A stretch of DNA of 22,860 nucleotides from Phytophthora quininea (lineage: Eukaryota; Oomycota; Peronosporomycetes; Peronosporales; Peronosporaceae), in assembly GCA_011947345.1 (NCBI GenBank), contig JAAVTG010000844.1:1-22860 (forward strand). The letters are read 5' to 3'. A program made the position numbers and the translations under genes. The notes beneath the pieces are model-generated. The model did not search any database and had not been told where the DNA came from. It was given only the letters and a program-made list of their open reading frames with translations. Below, one piece after another: positions 1 to 10,470 of the stretch (position 1 is the first letter of the stretch; the number at the start of each line of letters is the position of its first letter).

Positions 1-377
1 GAGCGGTCATTCACCAGGGCTCAAGTGGTTTCTCATGCAGGCATTTAGCGGCGCCCAAGCACCACGTGAATCTTCCTCTGGTCCGGCTATCGGCTCAACA
101 CGGCTCACACGATAATTCTTGACTCTCGTCTCGCGGTTTGTATGTCTCGCTCCGCGATCTCCGACTGTCTACGGTTTAAAAGGTGCGCGTGCTGCTTGGC
201 CTCTGCGACCAGCGCAACTCTGCATGCTAATCTTTTCATGCGACGGCGAAATTCCTGTCTGGAGATCGGCCCGGTCGCGTCGTCCGCTCATAGCCAGCCA
301 ACGCCTTTGCAGACTCCATCCGACCGCGCACTTGCGAGTCCATTTACAGATTCCCCAGCGAGTGAGCAAGCCACACG

Positions 378-1606
378 ATGACTAAACTGCAGCGCGTCAT
401 TAACTTCATGTCGGACACCATCACGTGCCCGACGCCCGGCATGCAAAGGCCATCGCGTCGGCCAAGGTGGGCGACGACGTGTACGGCATGGACCCCACGG
501 TCAAGCAGCTGCAGAAGGTCATGGCCAACCTGCTAGGCAAGGAAGACGCCATGTTTGTGCCCTCGTATGTCAGCGTTGGCTTTTGGAGACGACAGGAGAC
601 TGTGACGATGCTGACTGCTTTCTTGTGACCTTTCTGATCCATGCAGAGGCACAATGTCCAACCTCATCGCTATTGGCACGCACTGCAATCGCGGCGACGA
701 GGTCATCTGCGGCAACAAGTCGCATATCTTCTGCTACGAAGGTGGCAACGCCTCTGGTACGCTTTCCTTGTCCATCTTCCTCGTCTCACAACTTCAGAAA
801 CCTGAACTGATGTGTTTCTGAACTTGTAGCATACATGGGCGTGAGTCTCGCCACACTACCCAACCAAGCGGACGGCACAGTCAAGCTCAATGATATCGCC
901 AATATGGTGCGCGCCGACGATATCCACTACCCGCGGACTTCGCTAGTGGAGATCGAAAACACACACAACACTTGCGGTGGCCGGGTGCTACCTTTGTCAT
1001 ACATCCGTGAGGTGGAACAGTTTTGCCACGACCACGAGCTCAAGCTGCACGTAGACGGGCGCGACTCGCCAACGCCAGCGTGGCCTCGGGTGTCCCTCTT
1101 GCCGACCTGGTCAAGGGTGCCGACACGGTGTCGTTCTGCCTCAGCAAGGGCCTCGGAGCCCCCGTAGGCTGGCCGGCTCGAGCGAGTTCATCCACAAGGC
1201 CAACCGGCTACGCAAGTCTCTCGGCGGCGGTCTGCGCCAGTCGGGTCTGCTGGCTGCTGCTGGCCTGTACGCACTCGAGAACCAGTTCGAGCGGCTAGCG
1301 GACGACCACGCCAACGCAAAGGCTCTAGCGGAGGGTCTCGCAACAATCCCTGGCATCGAAGTGAACCCGGAAGACGTAGACACTAACATGCTCTTCTGGA
1401 AAGTGTCGTCGGAGCTCAAGATGGACACGGCCACGTTGGTGAAGAAGGTCGCGGACGAGAAGGGCGTCGTCTTTGGTGGATACTGGAGCGGCGACCGGAT
1501 TCGCGCCGTGACCAACTTGCACGTCACTGCTGAAGACGTGGAGTACACAATCGCTGCTGTACGCGATACCCTCGCTGCCAGTGAATCTAATATGGAGGTC
1601 GCCTAA
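378..1606 (+). CDS. Low-specificity L-threonine aldolase, three exons, frame broken by small deletions
   Basis: PLP-dependent aldolase that cleaves threonine or allo-threonine to glycine and acetaldehyde, probably in the cytosol. The start ATG at 378 opens [20 protein letters not shown], the usual N-terminal strand of the family. It is followed by [37 protein letters not shown], a HVDG.RLAN block carrying the PLP-ring aspartate, and SKGLGAPVG, whose lysine (codon 1146-1148) should form the Schiff base. Exons are 378-564, 647-756 and 830-1606. The frame breaks at 446-448 (AAA run) and 1057-1059 (GGG run), each one base short. A third break at about 1166-1170 lacks about 7 nt after GAPVG. With these closed, the product is 360 aa, normal for the family. 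The pattern suggests sequencing error for the first two breaks. The third could be a real deletion. No signal peptide is visible. I am sure of the family, less sure that the locus is functional. Confidence 0.92.
565..646 (+). other. Intron 1 of threonine aldolase
   Basis: An 82-bp intron with donor GTATGT and acceptor ATGCAG. Removing it joins ...MFVPS to [10 protein letters not shown], the expected family sequence. It splits the serine codon after its second base. Confidence 0.88.
757..829 (+). other. Intron 2 of threonine aldolase
   Basis: A 73-bp intron with donor GTACGC and acceptor TTGTAG. It joins EGGNAS to [10 protein letters not shown] and splits the alanine codon after its first base. 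The acceptor is preceded by a T-rich tract. Confidence 0.88.
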
Positions 1607-2821
1607 GCGCCATTTCGGATAGGGGCCCGCCTGCTATGTATTGTCGAGAAGCACCATACCAGCCACGCTGGTCCACGCAGTGCTCAGAGCCCCATGATTA
1701 ATAAAACCACAAGTGTCATACCTAATGGCCAAGCCGTTTTATAATCCTCGACAGCGCCGCTGACGACTCCCAGTAGGTCGATTGGCATGTGCTACTGCAG
1801 CCTGCTATTGGACCTGCCACACACTTGGCCAATGGGTACGCGAGCGAGAGGCAAGAGACAGCAGCAAAGGAAGGCGCAAAGCAGTGGAGGTACCGGTATT
1901 GACACTGGCAACGCGTTTCATCTTCACAAGTTCTTGTCCAGGAGCTCTCGAGACTGAACACGGGGTGGAGAATAGTTGTGCTTGGCGAATGAGCATCCCT
2001 GCAGCTGCGTTAAGAGCTTAAGGTCACCAGCGCGTCCAGCTTGTTTTCTGACAACCGCTGTTAGTTTTTAGAACTGTGCTTGCCGTGTGCGCGACTGAGT
2101 TGTACAAAGCAAATTGAGAACTGTTTGAGTTATGAAGTGCGTCGGAGACGCCTGAAGCTACTTACGAATGCATGTGATCCCGAAGCTGCTCTGGGTTCTG
2201 CTTTGGCGCTGATTCTGGGTTCTGCATGGCTTCTGGGTTCTGAGTTGACGACGGCGGGATACGACAGTGCTCATAGTTGTAGCAGCAGTTCCTCTGCTTT
2301 GGTACAGTCTTTTCGCCTCTAAACACCGTGCCATGGCCATTCACGACGAACAAGCTCGTTGGGAATCGAAGTACACCGAAATAATGTGTGCGGTGGTCGG
2401 CAGTTGACTCATATTCTGGCCTAAACCCGATCCGGAGATGCAAGATATAGAAACCTGCTGCAGACACGGTTCTCACCTCCAAGTGCAGGGTTCACCATCG
2501 GTATCTGGCAACGTGACCATCTACAAGTACTTCTCAACTTAAGGCAAGATAACACAAGCGACGTGATGTTTGCCCACAAGTAATTAAAGGTGAAAGCCAC
2601 GGTAGATATCGAAGTTGCCAATACTCGATCAATTGCGGTAGTGGTCCCAGCTTATATAAGGCGAATGCACTTCATCGCATGTACTTGTACCTGAAAGAAC
2701 GAGCTCGGTCGGCTCGGGACTGGTCTCAGTGCTGAGTGTTGCGATTGGGACGTTCCTTCTAGACAGACAGATGGCAATCAATTAGAGAGTGAGAGACAGA
2801 GAGAGAGGAAAGGTCGTCTAT
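1607..2821. other. Intergenic region with aldolase poly(A) signal and short repeats
   Basis: No convincing gene is seen. AATAAA at 1700-1705, about 95 nt after the aldolase stop, is a plausible poly(A) signal. CTGGGTTCTG occurs three times, at 2191-2200, 2215-2224 and 2233-2242. A palindromic TATA-like CTTATATAAG lies at 2651-2660 and a GA-rich microsatellite at 2784-2809. The stretch from about 2650 to 2820 has the feel of an old LTR or promoter fragment, but I find no partner repeat in the window. Short ORFs here look random. Confidence 0.5.
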
Positions 2822-3926
2822 TTAACGATTAGTTATTAGTCTCCTTGATGCAGCTTCAATCGACGAAGCATCGTTGGTTCTCTCGACTTGGGTCGATTGG
2901 AAACGGCAATCCAGATAGTCCACGACTAGTCTGAGATATATTCCTTGCATCCTGCTTTGTGGTCTTTGTGCTTCTTTCCAAGCAACAGCATGTATTTTCC
3001 TTAAGCATTTCCCCACATACTCTTCACTCGACGTTGCGCCGTCCAAGTTTTTCTTTCGGGCACTACGCTCGGATCTGCCAAAGCAAGGTAAACGCCACAC
3101 TACACAGAGCCCACCAAATTCGTTGGGCCGCCGTTTCCGTGTCCTTGTTGAATTGCCCGTACATTGCACACCTTTGACGGATTAATTGCTTGCTTATTGG
3201 AGGAGCTTTGCGTAGGGCAATGTTACTGCTGAACCGCTGGATCTCTTCCTCGGATACCGCACATCCAAACCAGTGAGTTAAAAGAAATCGCCAAAATTGC
3301 TGCGGGGTTTGTCCGAGCACTTCTCTGATCCATGCATTTTTTCCCGCTTTGAGTTCCAACTTGGTGATTATGTGGTGAAATTGCACCTCAGCGCTCTGTC
3401 GATATTGCAGCTTGACTTGCCGCTTCAGTTTCCACCAAATGTTGCGGTTCCTAGTTTTCGCCGGTACAGTGCACGGGATTTCGAACAGTTCGGGAGTTGC
3501 GTCGAAAACTATCCCTGCGCCGAATTTTGCGAATTTCCTGGCATCCCGTTTCGCGTTCAAGTATGACTTGACCTTCCAGATCAGTCCATTGTCCTGGCGC
3601 TCCAGTATGATCTTACAATCCTGCTGTTGGGTCGTGCCTTCCACCGTGTCCTTTGTCAGACGCTTCGATTGGTAATCATTGTGGAGCCGTGGAGGTGAAC
3701 GGAGTTGCAGTTTGATGGACTGCCCCATCGTTTCGTCAATTTGAAGAAGTGGAGAGTTCATCAACATCGCCAGTAGCCATCGCTGTAAATTCGCCAAGGA
3801 ATGGCCCCATTCTCCCCCTTGAGCAGTAGGAATTCGAGCCGTGTAGGTGTCTTGAGAGGTCCTCGTGATGCCCAAGTTTTTCATCGCTGTCACCTCAATT
3901 TTGTCGTATTTCTTCGTGATAAACAT
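2822..3926 (-). pseudogene. Probable C-terminal fragment of a LINE-like retrotransposon ORF2
   Basis: Two overlapping minus-strand frames (3926-3063 and 3169-2822) join near position 3080 with a 1-2 base discrepancy. The first has an in-frame ATG at 3926 and encodes about 287 aa. It is rich in tryptophan and basic residues, with stretches such as TPQQFWRFLLTHWFGCA and RIWWALCSVAFTLLWQIR. The second continues with a charged helix ending near VVDYLDCRFQSTQV. The pattern of tryptophans, then ALxxVAFTLLW, then a charged helical tail resembles the region after the reverse transcriptase in oomycete L1-like elements, recalled from family knowledge and not searched. No reverse transcriptase motif is present, which fits a 5'-truncated copy. 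It could instead be an unrelated hypothetical gene. Confidence 0.35.
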
Positions 3927-4079
3927 CCGCAGATGGCAAGCAACCAAACGCCGCAAACGAAAATTGCGTCATATCACTAGCTTCGTTCGTTATCACCGTT
4001 CCTTCCCACCGTCTTCCTTTCGCAACTGGCTGTCCAGAACGCGCCACAGTCGCCACAGTCGCCCCCTACCCAGCCAGCG

Positions 4080-4253
4080 ATGCGGTTTGTGTACGTTTTT
4101 GTTGCCGTAGCAGCGATTTTGTGGCTCTCGTCGATGGATCAACCGCTTCGATCCAGCTTTCGAGGGGGACCGCCACAACACCAAGAGATCTCTGCGAACG
4201 CACACCTTGTTCAAAACAAATCACCTTGCCCAATCAAGTTGGCTTATAACTAG
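4080..4253 (+). CDS. Small ORF with predicted signal peptide (57 aa), possibly a first exon
   Basis: ATG at 4080 opens a 57-codon frame ending in TAG at 4251. Residues 1-18 (MRFVYVFVAVAAILWLSS) are one positive charge followed by a hydrophobic core, typical of a eukaryotic secretion signal. The remainder is short, polar, proline- and glutamine-rich, with one cysteine. It has no RXLR motif. It ends 36 bp before the Gypsy LTR, so it may be the start of a secreted-protein gene cut by that insertion, or the first exon of a longer gene. The opposite strand is also open here, so the coding claim rests mainly on the signal peptide. Function is unknown. Confidence 0.35.
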   Translation: MRFVYVFVAVAAILWLSSMDQPLRSSFRGGPPQHQEISANAHLVQNKSPCPIKLAYN

Positions 4254-4289
4254 TGGTTGTTGTCGATCTCTGCAATGACGGACTCGTCG

Positions 4290-4681
4290 TGTCGGGACGC
4301 GCGGCGGCGGTGGCGAGGTAAGCGTTGGTGTGGATACTGTGGAGGGACGACGTAAATTGGAAACTGAACTATGTTTGTGATGTTCTCTTTGCTAGCTACG
4401 ACATGCATGCCATGGAGGCGCTTCTTGGGCTTCTCCATGGTGGGTAAGTTTCTTTTTCTTTGCCTATACTAAACCTAAATATAAAACGTTTCCTTTTCCT
4501 TTGTTTTCCTAAGAGTTGCCGATGAGTGCTCGGCACTCAAGTGGCGAGTGCCTGCCGTGCGCTCCTGGCCTCACAAGGCAGGCTGGCGCACGGCGGCCGT
4601 GGCATGGCCGCTGGCGTGCAGGTCAGCACGCCAGGAAGAAGTTGGCCCGGGCGTGCTGACCTGCACGCACCCGGCCTGACA
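4290..4681 (-). repeat. 3' LTR of the Gypsy element (392 bp)
   Basis: Aligns end to end with 10471-10855. I count one substitution (a C/T near 4314) and three length differences: a G run, a CTTT-rich tract and an AG dinucleotide. Ends are TGTCGGG and CCTGACA. A 19-bp perfect inverted repeat lies at 4614-4632 and 4650-4668. A TATA-like TTTTATATTTA on the minus strand (4478-4488) is a plausible promoter element. The Pol stop codon (4571-4573) lies inside this LTR. Confidence 0.95.
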
Positions 4682-7600
4682 TCTCCCCTGCTTGTGTTCG
4701 CGTTGGCGACGCCGATATTCCTCAAGGAGTTGTTGCCAATGCGAAACATGCTTGATGTCTTTCTCGTTTTCCCAGGTTGCTTCGTGTTCAGGGATGCCAT
4801 GCCACTGAACTAACCATTGACGCTTGCGGCGTCTCGAGCGGTTCTTCAACAACTTCTCTACCAGGAATAGTTGTTCTTCAGTTTCATCATTGAGAATGAG
4901 AGGAACCGCTTTCGGTATCGGACGATTTGGAAAGTCCGACACATTGGTTTTGTTGTGCGACAAGAGTTCGACGTTGAACGTTGGGTTGAGTCTCTTCATG
5001 GAGTTTGAAAGAATCAACTTGGCGACATTGTCGTTGATCATGCGTTCGATCACGAAAGGTCCAACCTTCTTAGCCGCTAGTTTTGCTTTCTTTAGCTCTG
5101 TATCCTTGTTGACTGTCTTTAGCGGTAGGTTCTTCGTATCGAGCAGCACTAAGTCTCCTTCTTTGAAGTCGACTTGACGACGTTTGCGATCGTAGTACTC
5201 TTTCTGTTTTGTTTGCGCGTATTCCAAGTTCTTGCGAGCTTCTTCCACGATTTCTTGTCGTTCCTTTGCAAAATTTCTTGCGAATTCTGCAATCGTTACG
5301 TCTTGCTCTGACTGAAGTAGCTCTCTCATCTCTTCAGCAACTATGTTCGACACTTTACGTCCTGTGTCTACTTCGAACGGAGTAAGCTTTGTTGATGCGT
5401 TGACGAGTGTTGAGTGGGCATACTCCACTGTTCCGAGATGCTTTACCCAATCGTCGCCATGGTACGATACCATGCATCTCAGTGCGTCTTCTAACACTAG
5501 ATTCTGACGTTCCGTTTGACCATCAGCTTGAGCTCTGTGAGCTGTGGTCATGCTAAGCTTGACGCCCATCAGCTGCATCAATGACCTCCAGAAGTCCGAA
5601 ATGAACTTCGAGTCACGATCACTGATGATTACCTTTGGCAGTCCATGGTGTCTGACAACAGCATCAAAGAAAACTTTTGCTGTGTCTTGGGCATCAGCTG
5701 TGGTGTAGGTTGGTGCATATTTTGCGCGCTTCGATAGTTTGTCGACAGCCACAAAGATAGCATCGAATCCTTCCGACGCAGGTAATCCTGTGATGAAGTC
5801 CATTGAAATGACTTCCCAACATTCCTTAGGAATGGGTATTGGCATAAGAAGTCCTTGCTTCTTTTGACTGTTAGACTTCCATCTTGCACAGGTCTCACAG
5901 GTACGAACGTATTCACGAACGTCACGATCCATAGTCGGCCACCAATACCATTGCGATAGCTTGAGGTAGGTGCGACGACTACCTGGATGCGCCGAAGTGT
6001 TACCATCATGAAATTCCGTGATGATGTTGGTACGTAACTGTTTGCGTTTAGGCACACAAAACGGTAGACTTTGTCTTTCTTTCTCTTGAAGAAGACTGTT
6101 GTGTTTCACGAACTTTTCCGGATTAGCACCGTTAGTCCACTGCTCTTTGAAAGCAACGTCCGACTCATATCCACGACTAAACTCTCTTTTCTGCATGTCG
6201 GACAGATGGGGACTCACAAAGTGGAAATCGACGCTGTTGACTTGTTCTTGTGGGACGCCAATCGGGCGACTCTCCCCCGTAAGTCGACATCGTCGAGAAT
6301 GAGGTGCGAATCATCAACCGAAAGGTGACGAAACACCGATGATTGAACCATGTTCTCATGTAATGGTGACGCACGTTGTGCACACGAGTCATCACATTCA
6401 TGAACTGTGTAAGTGACTTCAGGTAACGGAGCTGGTTCCTCTTCGAGCTCGTCCGGATCTTCCACCGAAGGTCGTGATAACGCATCAGCAACCACGTTAG
6501 CTTTGCCACGTACATGATGCAACGTGAACGTGAAGTTGGAAAAGTGAGTTAAGAAGCGAGCCATCTTCGGTGACACTCGAGGATGATGCAACATCCACGA
6601 ACATGCAGAACTGTCTGTATAGACATCAAACGGACGTCCATGTAGATAGTGTCTCCATTTCTCTGTTGCTGTTTTGATGGCGAGCAACTCCTTCTCATGC
6701 GTAGGCCACGCACGTTCATGTTCATCAAACTTCTTGGAAAAGAAGGCGATCGGATGGTCGGCACCATCGTAGTTCTGTGACAGAACTCCACCCATGCAAT
6801 ACCCAGATGCATCGGTTGTTACGACAAACGGTCGTGAGAAGTCGGGCAACTTCAACGTTGGGGCTTGTTGAAGTGCAAGCTTTAGCGCTAGAAAAGCATT
6901 TTCGTGCTCTTCATTCCATGTCCATGGTGTATCGGCTTTAGTTAGTGCTCGTAGAGGACGTGCAATCTCTGCAAAATCGCAGATAAACTTGCGATAGTAC
7001 CCGGCCAGCCCCAAGAAACTCAACAGAGCTTTACGGGATGTTGGTGCTGAATACTTCGCGATTGCTTCGGTCTTGCGAGGGTCTACTTTCAGTCCTTCTT
7101 GCGATACCATGTGACCAAGGAAGGCTACTTCCGACTGTCCAAATGAACACTTTGACAAATGCGCGTACAGTCGTTCACGACGGAGAACGGAACAGACTGT
7201 GCGTAAATGCTCAACATGCTCTTCCATGCTCTTGGAAAGATGCATATGTCATCAAGATAGACGACAACAAAATCATACTTCTCAAAGAGCGTACGCATAA
7301 GTCTTGACCAAGTTCCTGGCATTCCAGCCATACCCATAGGCGCAACGCACCATTGATAGGTTTCCTTGTGCGTACGAAACGCAGTGTATGGTCGACTAGA
7401 TTTAATCACCAACATTTGATGATACCCTTGCGCAAGATCTATCAACGTATAGATGACACATCCTACCATACGATCAAAAGTTCTTCGATCATAGGTAATG
7501 GAATTTTTGCGATCAGGGTCAAGTTGTTGACGTATCGATAGTCAATCACCCAACGTAACGGAATTTTCGTGTTACCGCTACGGAGCCATTCAGCTCTACG

Positions 7601-8422
7601 TGGAAACATGCCCGTTACCGGATCCTTCTTTGGAATAGCGAAGATGTTCGAGACCCATGGAGAGTTAGACAACTCAATCCATCCTTTGCGTAAGTTTTCC
7701 TGTACGAACTCTTCGAGGGCATCTTGCTCCATTTTTGACAAGCGAAACGGTGCTCTTGAGCTTGGCTTAGCTCCTTCTTTCATGGTCAACTCGAAGTTTA
7801 CTTCTCGAGATGGAGGCAATGTATCCGGTAACTTATCCGGGAACACATCTGCAAATTCTTCCGTAACCACCTTACGGATGGGTTCAGGAATTGAATCTAT
7901 GTCAGCTACCAGCTTGACCTTGACACGAAAGACTTGTTCATAGTCTCCGTCCTTAATGTTCTGATTGAACTGAGGGCCATCCACATCCGTGAAGTGAAAC
8001 TGCTCGGGTACTTCTAGCTCTTCCGTTTGCCAGTTCACTTGCGGATTGTACTTCTGGAACCATGGTTTACCAAAGATCACATCGTGTGAGTCTGGTAGTT
8101 TCCATTCCACAAACTCCATTGAAGGAAAGAAGTATCCATCCATAGACACTGGACCTTGAACATGTTTGACATCCTGCTTAGGAGTCATCGTTCCATCAAA
8201 GCGTGTTGCTTGCAGTTTCCGCAAAGCCAATATGGTAGTTGCTATACCGGGCTTGATCATGTTCTTACTTGCTCCAGTGTCCAATAAGATTCGGACATCT
8301 TTGCCGTTGATTCTGCCTCTTCGAATGAAAAGACTGGAAGTCGAACTAGACTTTACTGCATTAACCCGCAGGTTTTCGGACGTACTTGTTGGTTGCGATC
8401 CTTGCAATACCAACTCTTCTCT
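4571..8422 (-). CDS. Gypsy Pol: protease, RT, RNase H, integrase, chromodomain
   Basis: Domains in order on the minus strand: aspartic protease with LLDTGASKN (about 8265-8285); RT with palm motif YLDDI (about 7248-7262); RNase H with TTDASG, KELLAIK and VYTDSS (about 6550-6830); integrase zinc finger (FHDGNTSAHPG, CETCARWK); catalytic core with D in MDFITGLP (about 5800), D in SDRDSKF (about 5615) and E in TERQN (about 5511); and a C-terminal chromodomain, LVEKLLKNR to EHEATWE (about 4740-4870). The frame breaks at 8419, 7476-7479 (A run), 7236-7238 and 6274-6278 (C run), each one base short. The coding frame passes through the PPT and stops inside the LTR. The Gag frame runs straight into this one if one G is restored near 8419, so Gag-Pol is probably one polyprotein of about 1,657 aa. 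Confidence 0.93.
4682..4693 (-). other. Polypurine tract
   Basis: The minus strand reads AAGCAGGGGAGA immediately before the 3' LTR, the expected place and composition for the plus-strand primer. Confidence 0.8.
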
Positions 8423-9538
8423 TCTGAGTGCGATTCGCGCACTTCAGGTGCTTCCACTGGTTGCGATTCGCGCACACCAGGTGCTTCCTCTGGTTGCAGT
8501 ACTTGCATACCAGGTGCTTCCGTCATAGCAGTTGTCTCGACTTCGCTAACGGTCGACAAGATCGTTTCCTGTAGCATATCCATTTGCTCTTGGATGTCGG
8601 CTACGTTCATGGTTACATTCTCTAGGACAACAGTTTCCGAGTTGTCATCACTGTGGTTCACCATGTTCATCCGAGCCTGCCCGCGACGATGCGTCTGGTT
8701 AAAACGGTTGTATCTCGGCGGGTTTCTTCTGGCTCTCTGCTGCGATCGAATAGGACAGTGGTTTGCCCTATGAGCAGCGCTTCCACACCTGAAACATAGG
8801 TTCCGGCGTATGCACTCTTCTCGCGAAGGTACATGCACATTGTCGATCTCCATCGGCTCAGCTCCATCGTTGTTTTCATCGTTTGAACGCTTACGGTCAT
8901 AGGAACGGTACTTGGATCCGTCCGAACGTTTATGACGAGGATGAGACCGATCGTAGTCCAACGCTGTAGTGACAGCTTTTGCTAGCGTCTCGCAGCGTTT
9001 GTACTGAACTTCTTCGCGTATACTGGATGATAGACCACGTAGGAAGTAACTAATTTTGTCGAGTTCTTCCATCTTTTTAACCTGTGTTACTAGGTCGCGG
9101 AACTTGCTGACATACTCAGGCAAGTCTGCACTGTTTCTCCTTTAGGTCGTTCATCTGCTCACGCAGGCGTTCTTGCATGTCCTCGGGTACGAACTCAGCT
9201 TCCAACCTCTTGAAGAAGTCGTCAACACTTAAGAATGTACCCTTTTCAGCCATGTACCAGTGTGCGGCACCAAGTTTTAACGTTCCAGCGATGATTGCCA
9301 AGATTCTCTCCTTTATGTCGGTGTTTTTGTACGAGATAGCCTTTGCCTGGAAGTATTGATCGATATTCTGCTTGTACAGTTCAAATGACTCATCCAGAGT
9401 GCCTTTGTACGTGGGCAGCTTCATGCCTTCGAGTTTAAGCTCCGAGATTTGTTTCATCTCAGTGAACTGCTTAATAAGCTCGTTCTGCTTCTCTATCGAG
9501 GCGAGCATCGTCTGCATTAACTGTGCAGGGTCTGCCAT
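8423..9538 (-). CDS. Gypsy Gag with CCHC zinc knuckle
   Basis: ATG at 9538 opens MADPAQLMQTMLASIEKQNE. The first about 140 residues are the retrotransposon Gag (capsid) domain, with a helix pair around YKGTLDESFELY and AAHWYMAEKGTFLSVDDFFK. After two single-base breaks at 9141-9143 (T run on the plus strand) and about 9124, the frame continues as LPEYVSKFRDL, then a basic linker and CFRCGSAAHRANHC, a C-x2-C-x4-H-x4-C knuckle that binds RNA. The C-terminal part holds acidic repeats of the type EAPGVRESQ / EAPEVRESH before the protease. Uncorrected, the frame would end at 8353. Confidence 0.9.
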
Positions 9539-9594
9539 ACTTGATACTTGTAGAATCGATCAACTTCGAAAGGTACGTGGAGTAAAGTGATGGA

Positions 9595-10055
9595 TTACGA
9601 CAGAAACCTGTTACAAGGAATAGCTATGCTAACCCTAAGGTTTCGAGGTGGTCTTAGCCTTTTTGACTTAGCTGGAGAGCTCTCGGCGTCCTTGTGATGA
9701 CGCTTGTGCTGCTTTCGGGTCGGATCTCCGCGCTTCGTGTACGGGTGCTCGTCCGGTTCGATTTCTCGAAGCACGCGCTGAATTGAGACGAGACGGTTCG
9801 CGCGAAACAGCTGTGCCTGAGTGTTGACTAACAGCTCAGCAATACGACGCTTTCGGAGGAACGCTCACTTTCGTGCGTTTTTACGTGCTTGAGCAGAGCC
9901 TTCAGAATCCGGTCCGATTTGGCGATCGACTTGTAGAGGTCCTTGCGTGCCTTGTCTGCGAGGAACGGATCGTCCACCGAAAGACGTAGAAACGAGCCGA
10001 CAAGCTTCGGGTCCTTGTCACTAGCGTGGACAACGGATGGCTTAGCTCGTGTCAT
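9595..10055 (-). CDS. Extra ORF ahead of Gag in the Gypsy element
   Basis: ATG at 10055 begins MTRAKPSVVHASDKDPKLV. The frame is open for 75 codons and, after one single-base break near 9858 (CC run on the coding strand), continues to a stop at 9595, about 153 aa in all. It is strongly basic in its second half (for example RKQHKRHHKD and a lysine-rich end) and predicted helical in the first half (DKARKDLYKSIAKSDRILKALLKHVK). It lies between the primer-binding site and Gag on the same strand, 56 bp before the Gag ATG. I recognise no domain. It may be a nucleic-acid-binding accessory protein, a regulatory leader ORF, or captured host sequence. A second run contraction near its end would move the stop slightly upstream. 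Confidence 0.5.
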
Positions 10056-10403
10056 AACCTAGCCCAATTGGGCCAAAACAACGAGACTTTTAGAGGTTGC
10101 TGGGCAAGTAAACCAAGAGCGCGCCTGACTTACCGGTTAGCCTAAGAATTATGTCCAAAATCGAACACTTAGGGTAAATAACGGGGCAGGTGTTGAAGAA
10201 CGGTAATTACACTTATAGCCTAGCACAAATAGCCGTGGCGGAGCACTCTAGAGTACCACAAAGCCCACCAGCCAGATTTGCGCCAATCAGCGTGCGGCGA
10301 CCAGAAACCAAAATTACGGTTCTAGCCACGCGGATGGGGGCAGTTACCCAATCAGGGAGCAACACTTCAGCCCTCACACCCAAAACTCCCGTAGATCTGC
10401 GGC

Positions 10404-10451
10404 GGACAGCGACGACCGAGATGGACAGCGACGACGATGGACAGCGACGAC
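10404..10451 (+). repeat. Three copies of a 13-mer in the Gypsy leader
   Basis: GGACAGCGACGAC occurs at 10404-10416, 10423-10435 and 10439-10451, directly beside the primer-binding site. Confidence 0.8.
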
Positions 10452-10468
10452 CGCTCCCCGTGCTACCA
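10451..10468 (-). other. Primer-binding site
   Basis: On the minus strand, two bases after the 5' LTR, the sequence reads TGGTAGCACGGGGAGCGG. The TGG start matches a tRNA CCA end. The first eight bases agree with the complement of eukaryotic initiator-Met tRNA 3' ends as I remember them. The remaining bases do not clearly match that tRNA. Confidence 0.65.
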
Positions 10469-10470
10469 GA

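Noticed and set aside
2162..2482. Minus-strand frame with repeated QNPE
   Set aside because: No ATG at its start, and the repeat simply reflects the three CTGGGTTCTG copies.
8353..8422. Programmed -1 frameshift between Gag and Pol
   Set aside because: The frame relation fits, but I see no convincing slippery heptamer in the overlap. A single missing base near 8419 makes Gag-Pol one open frame, as in the other breaks.
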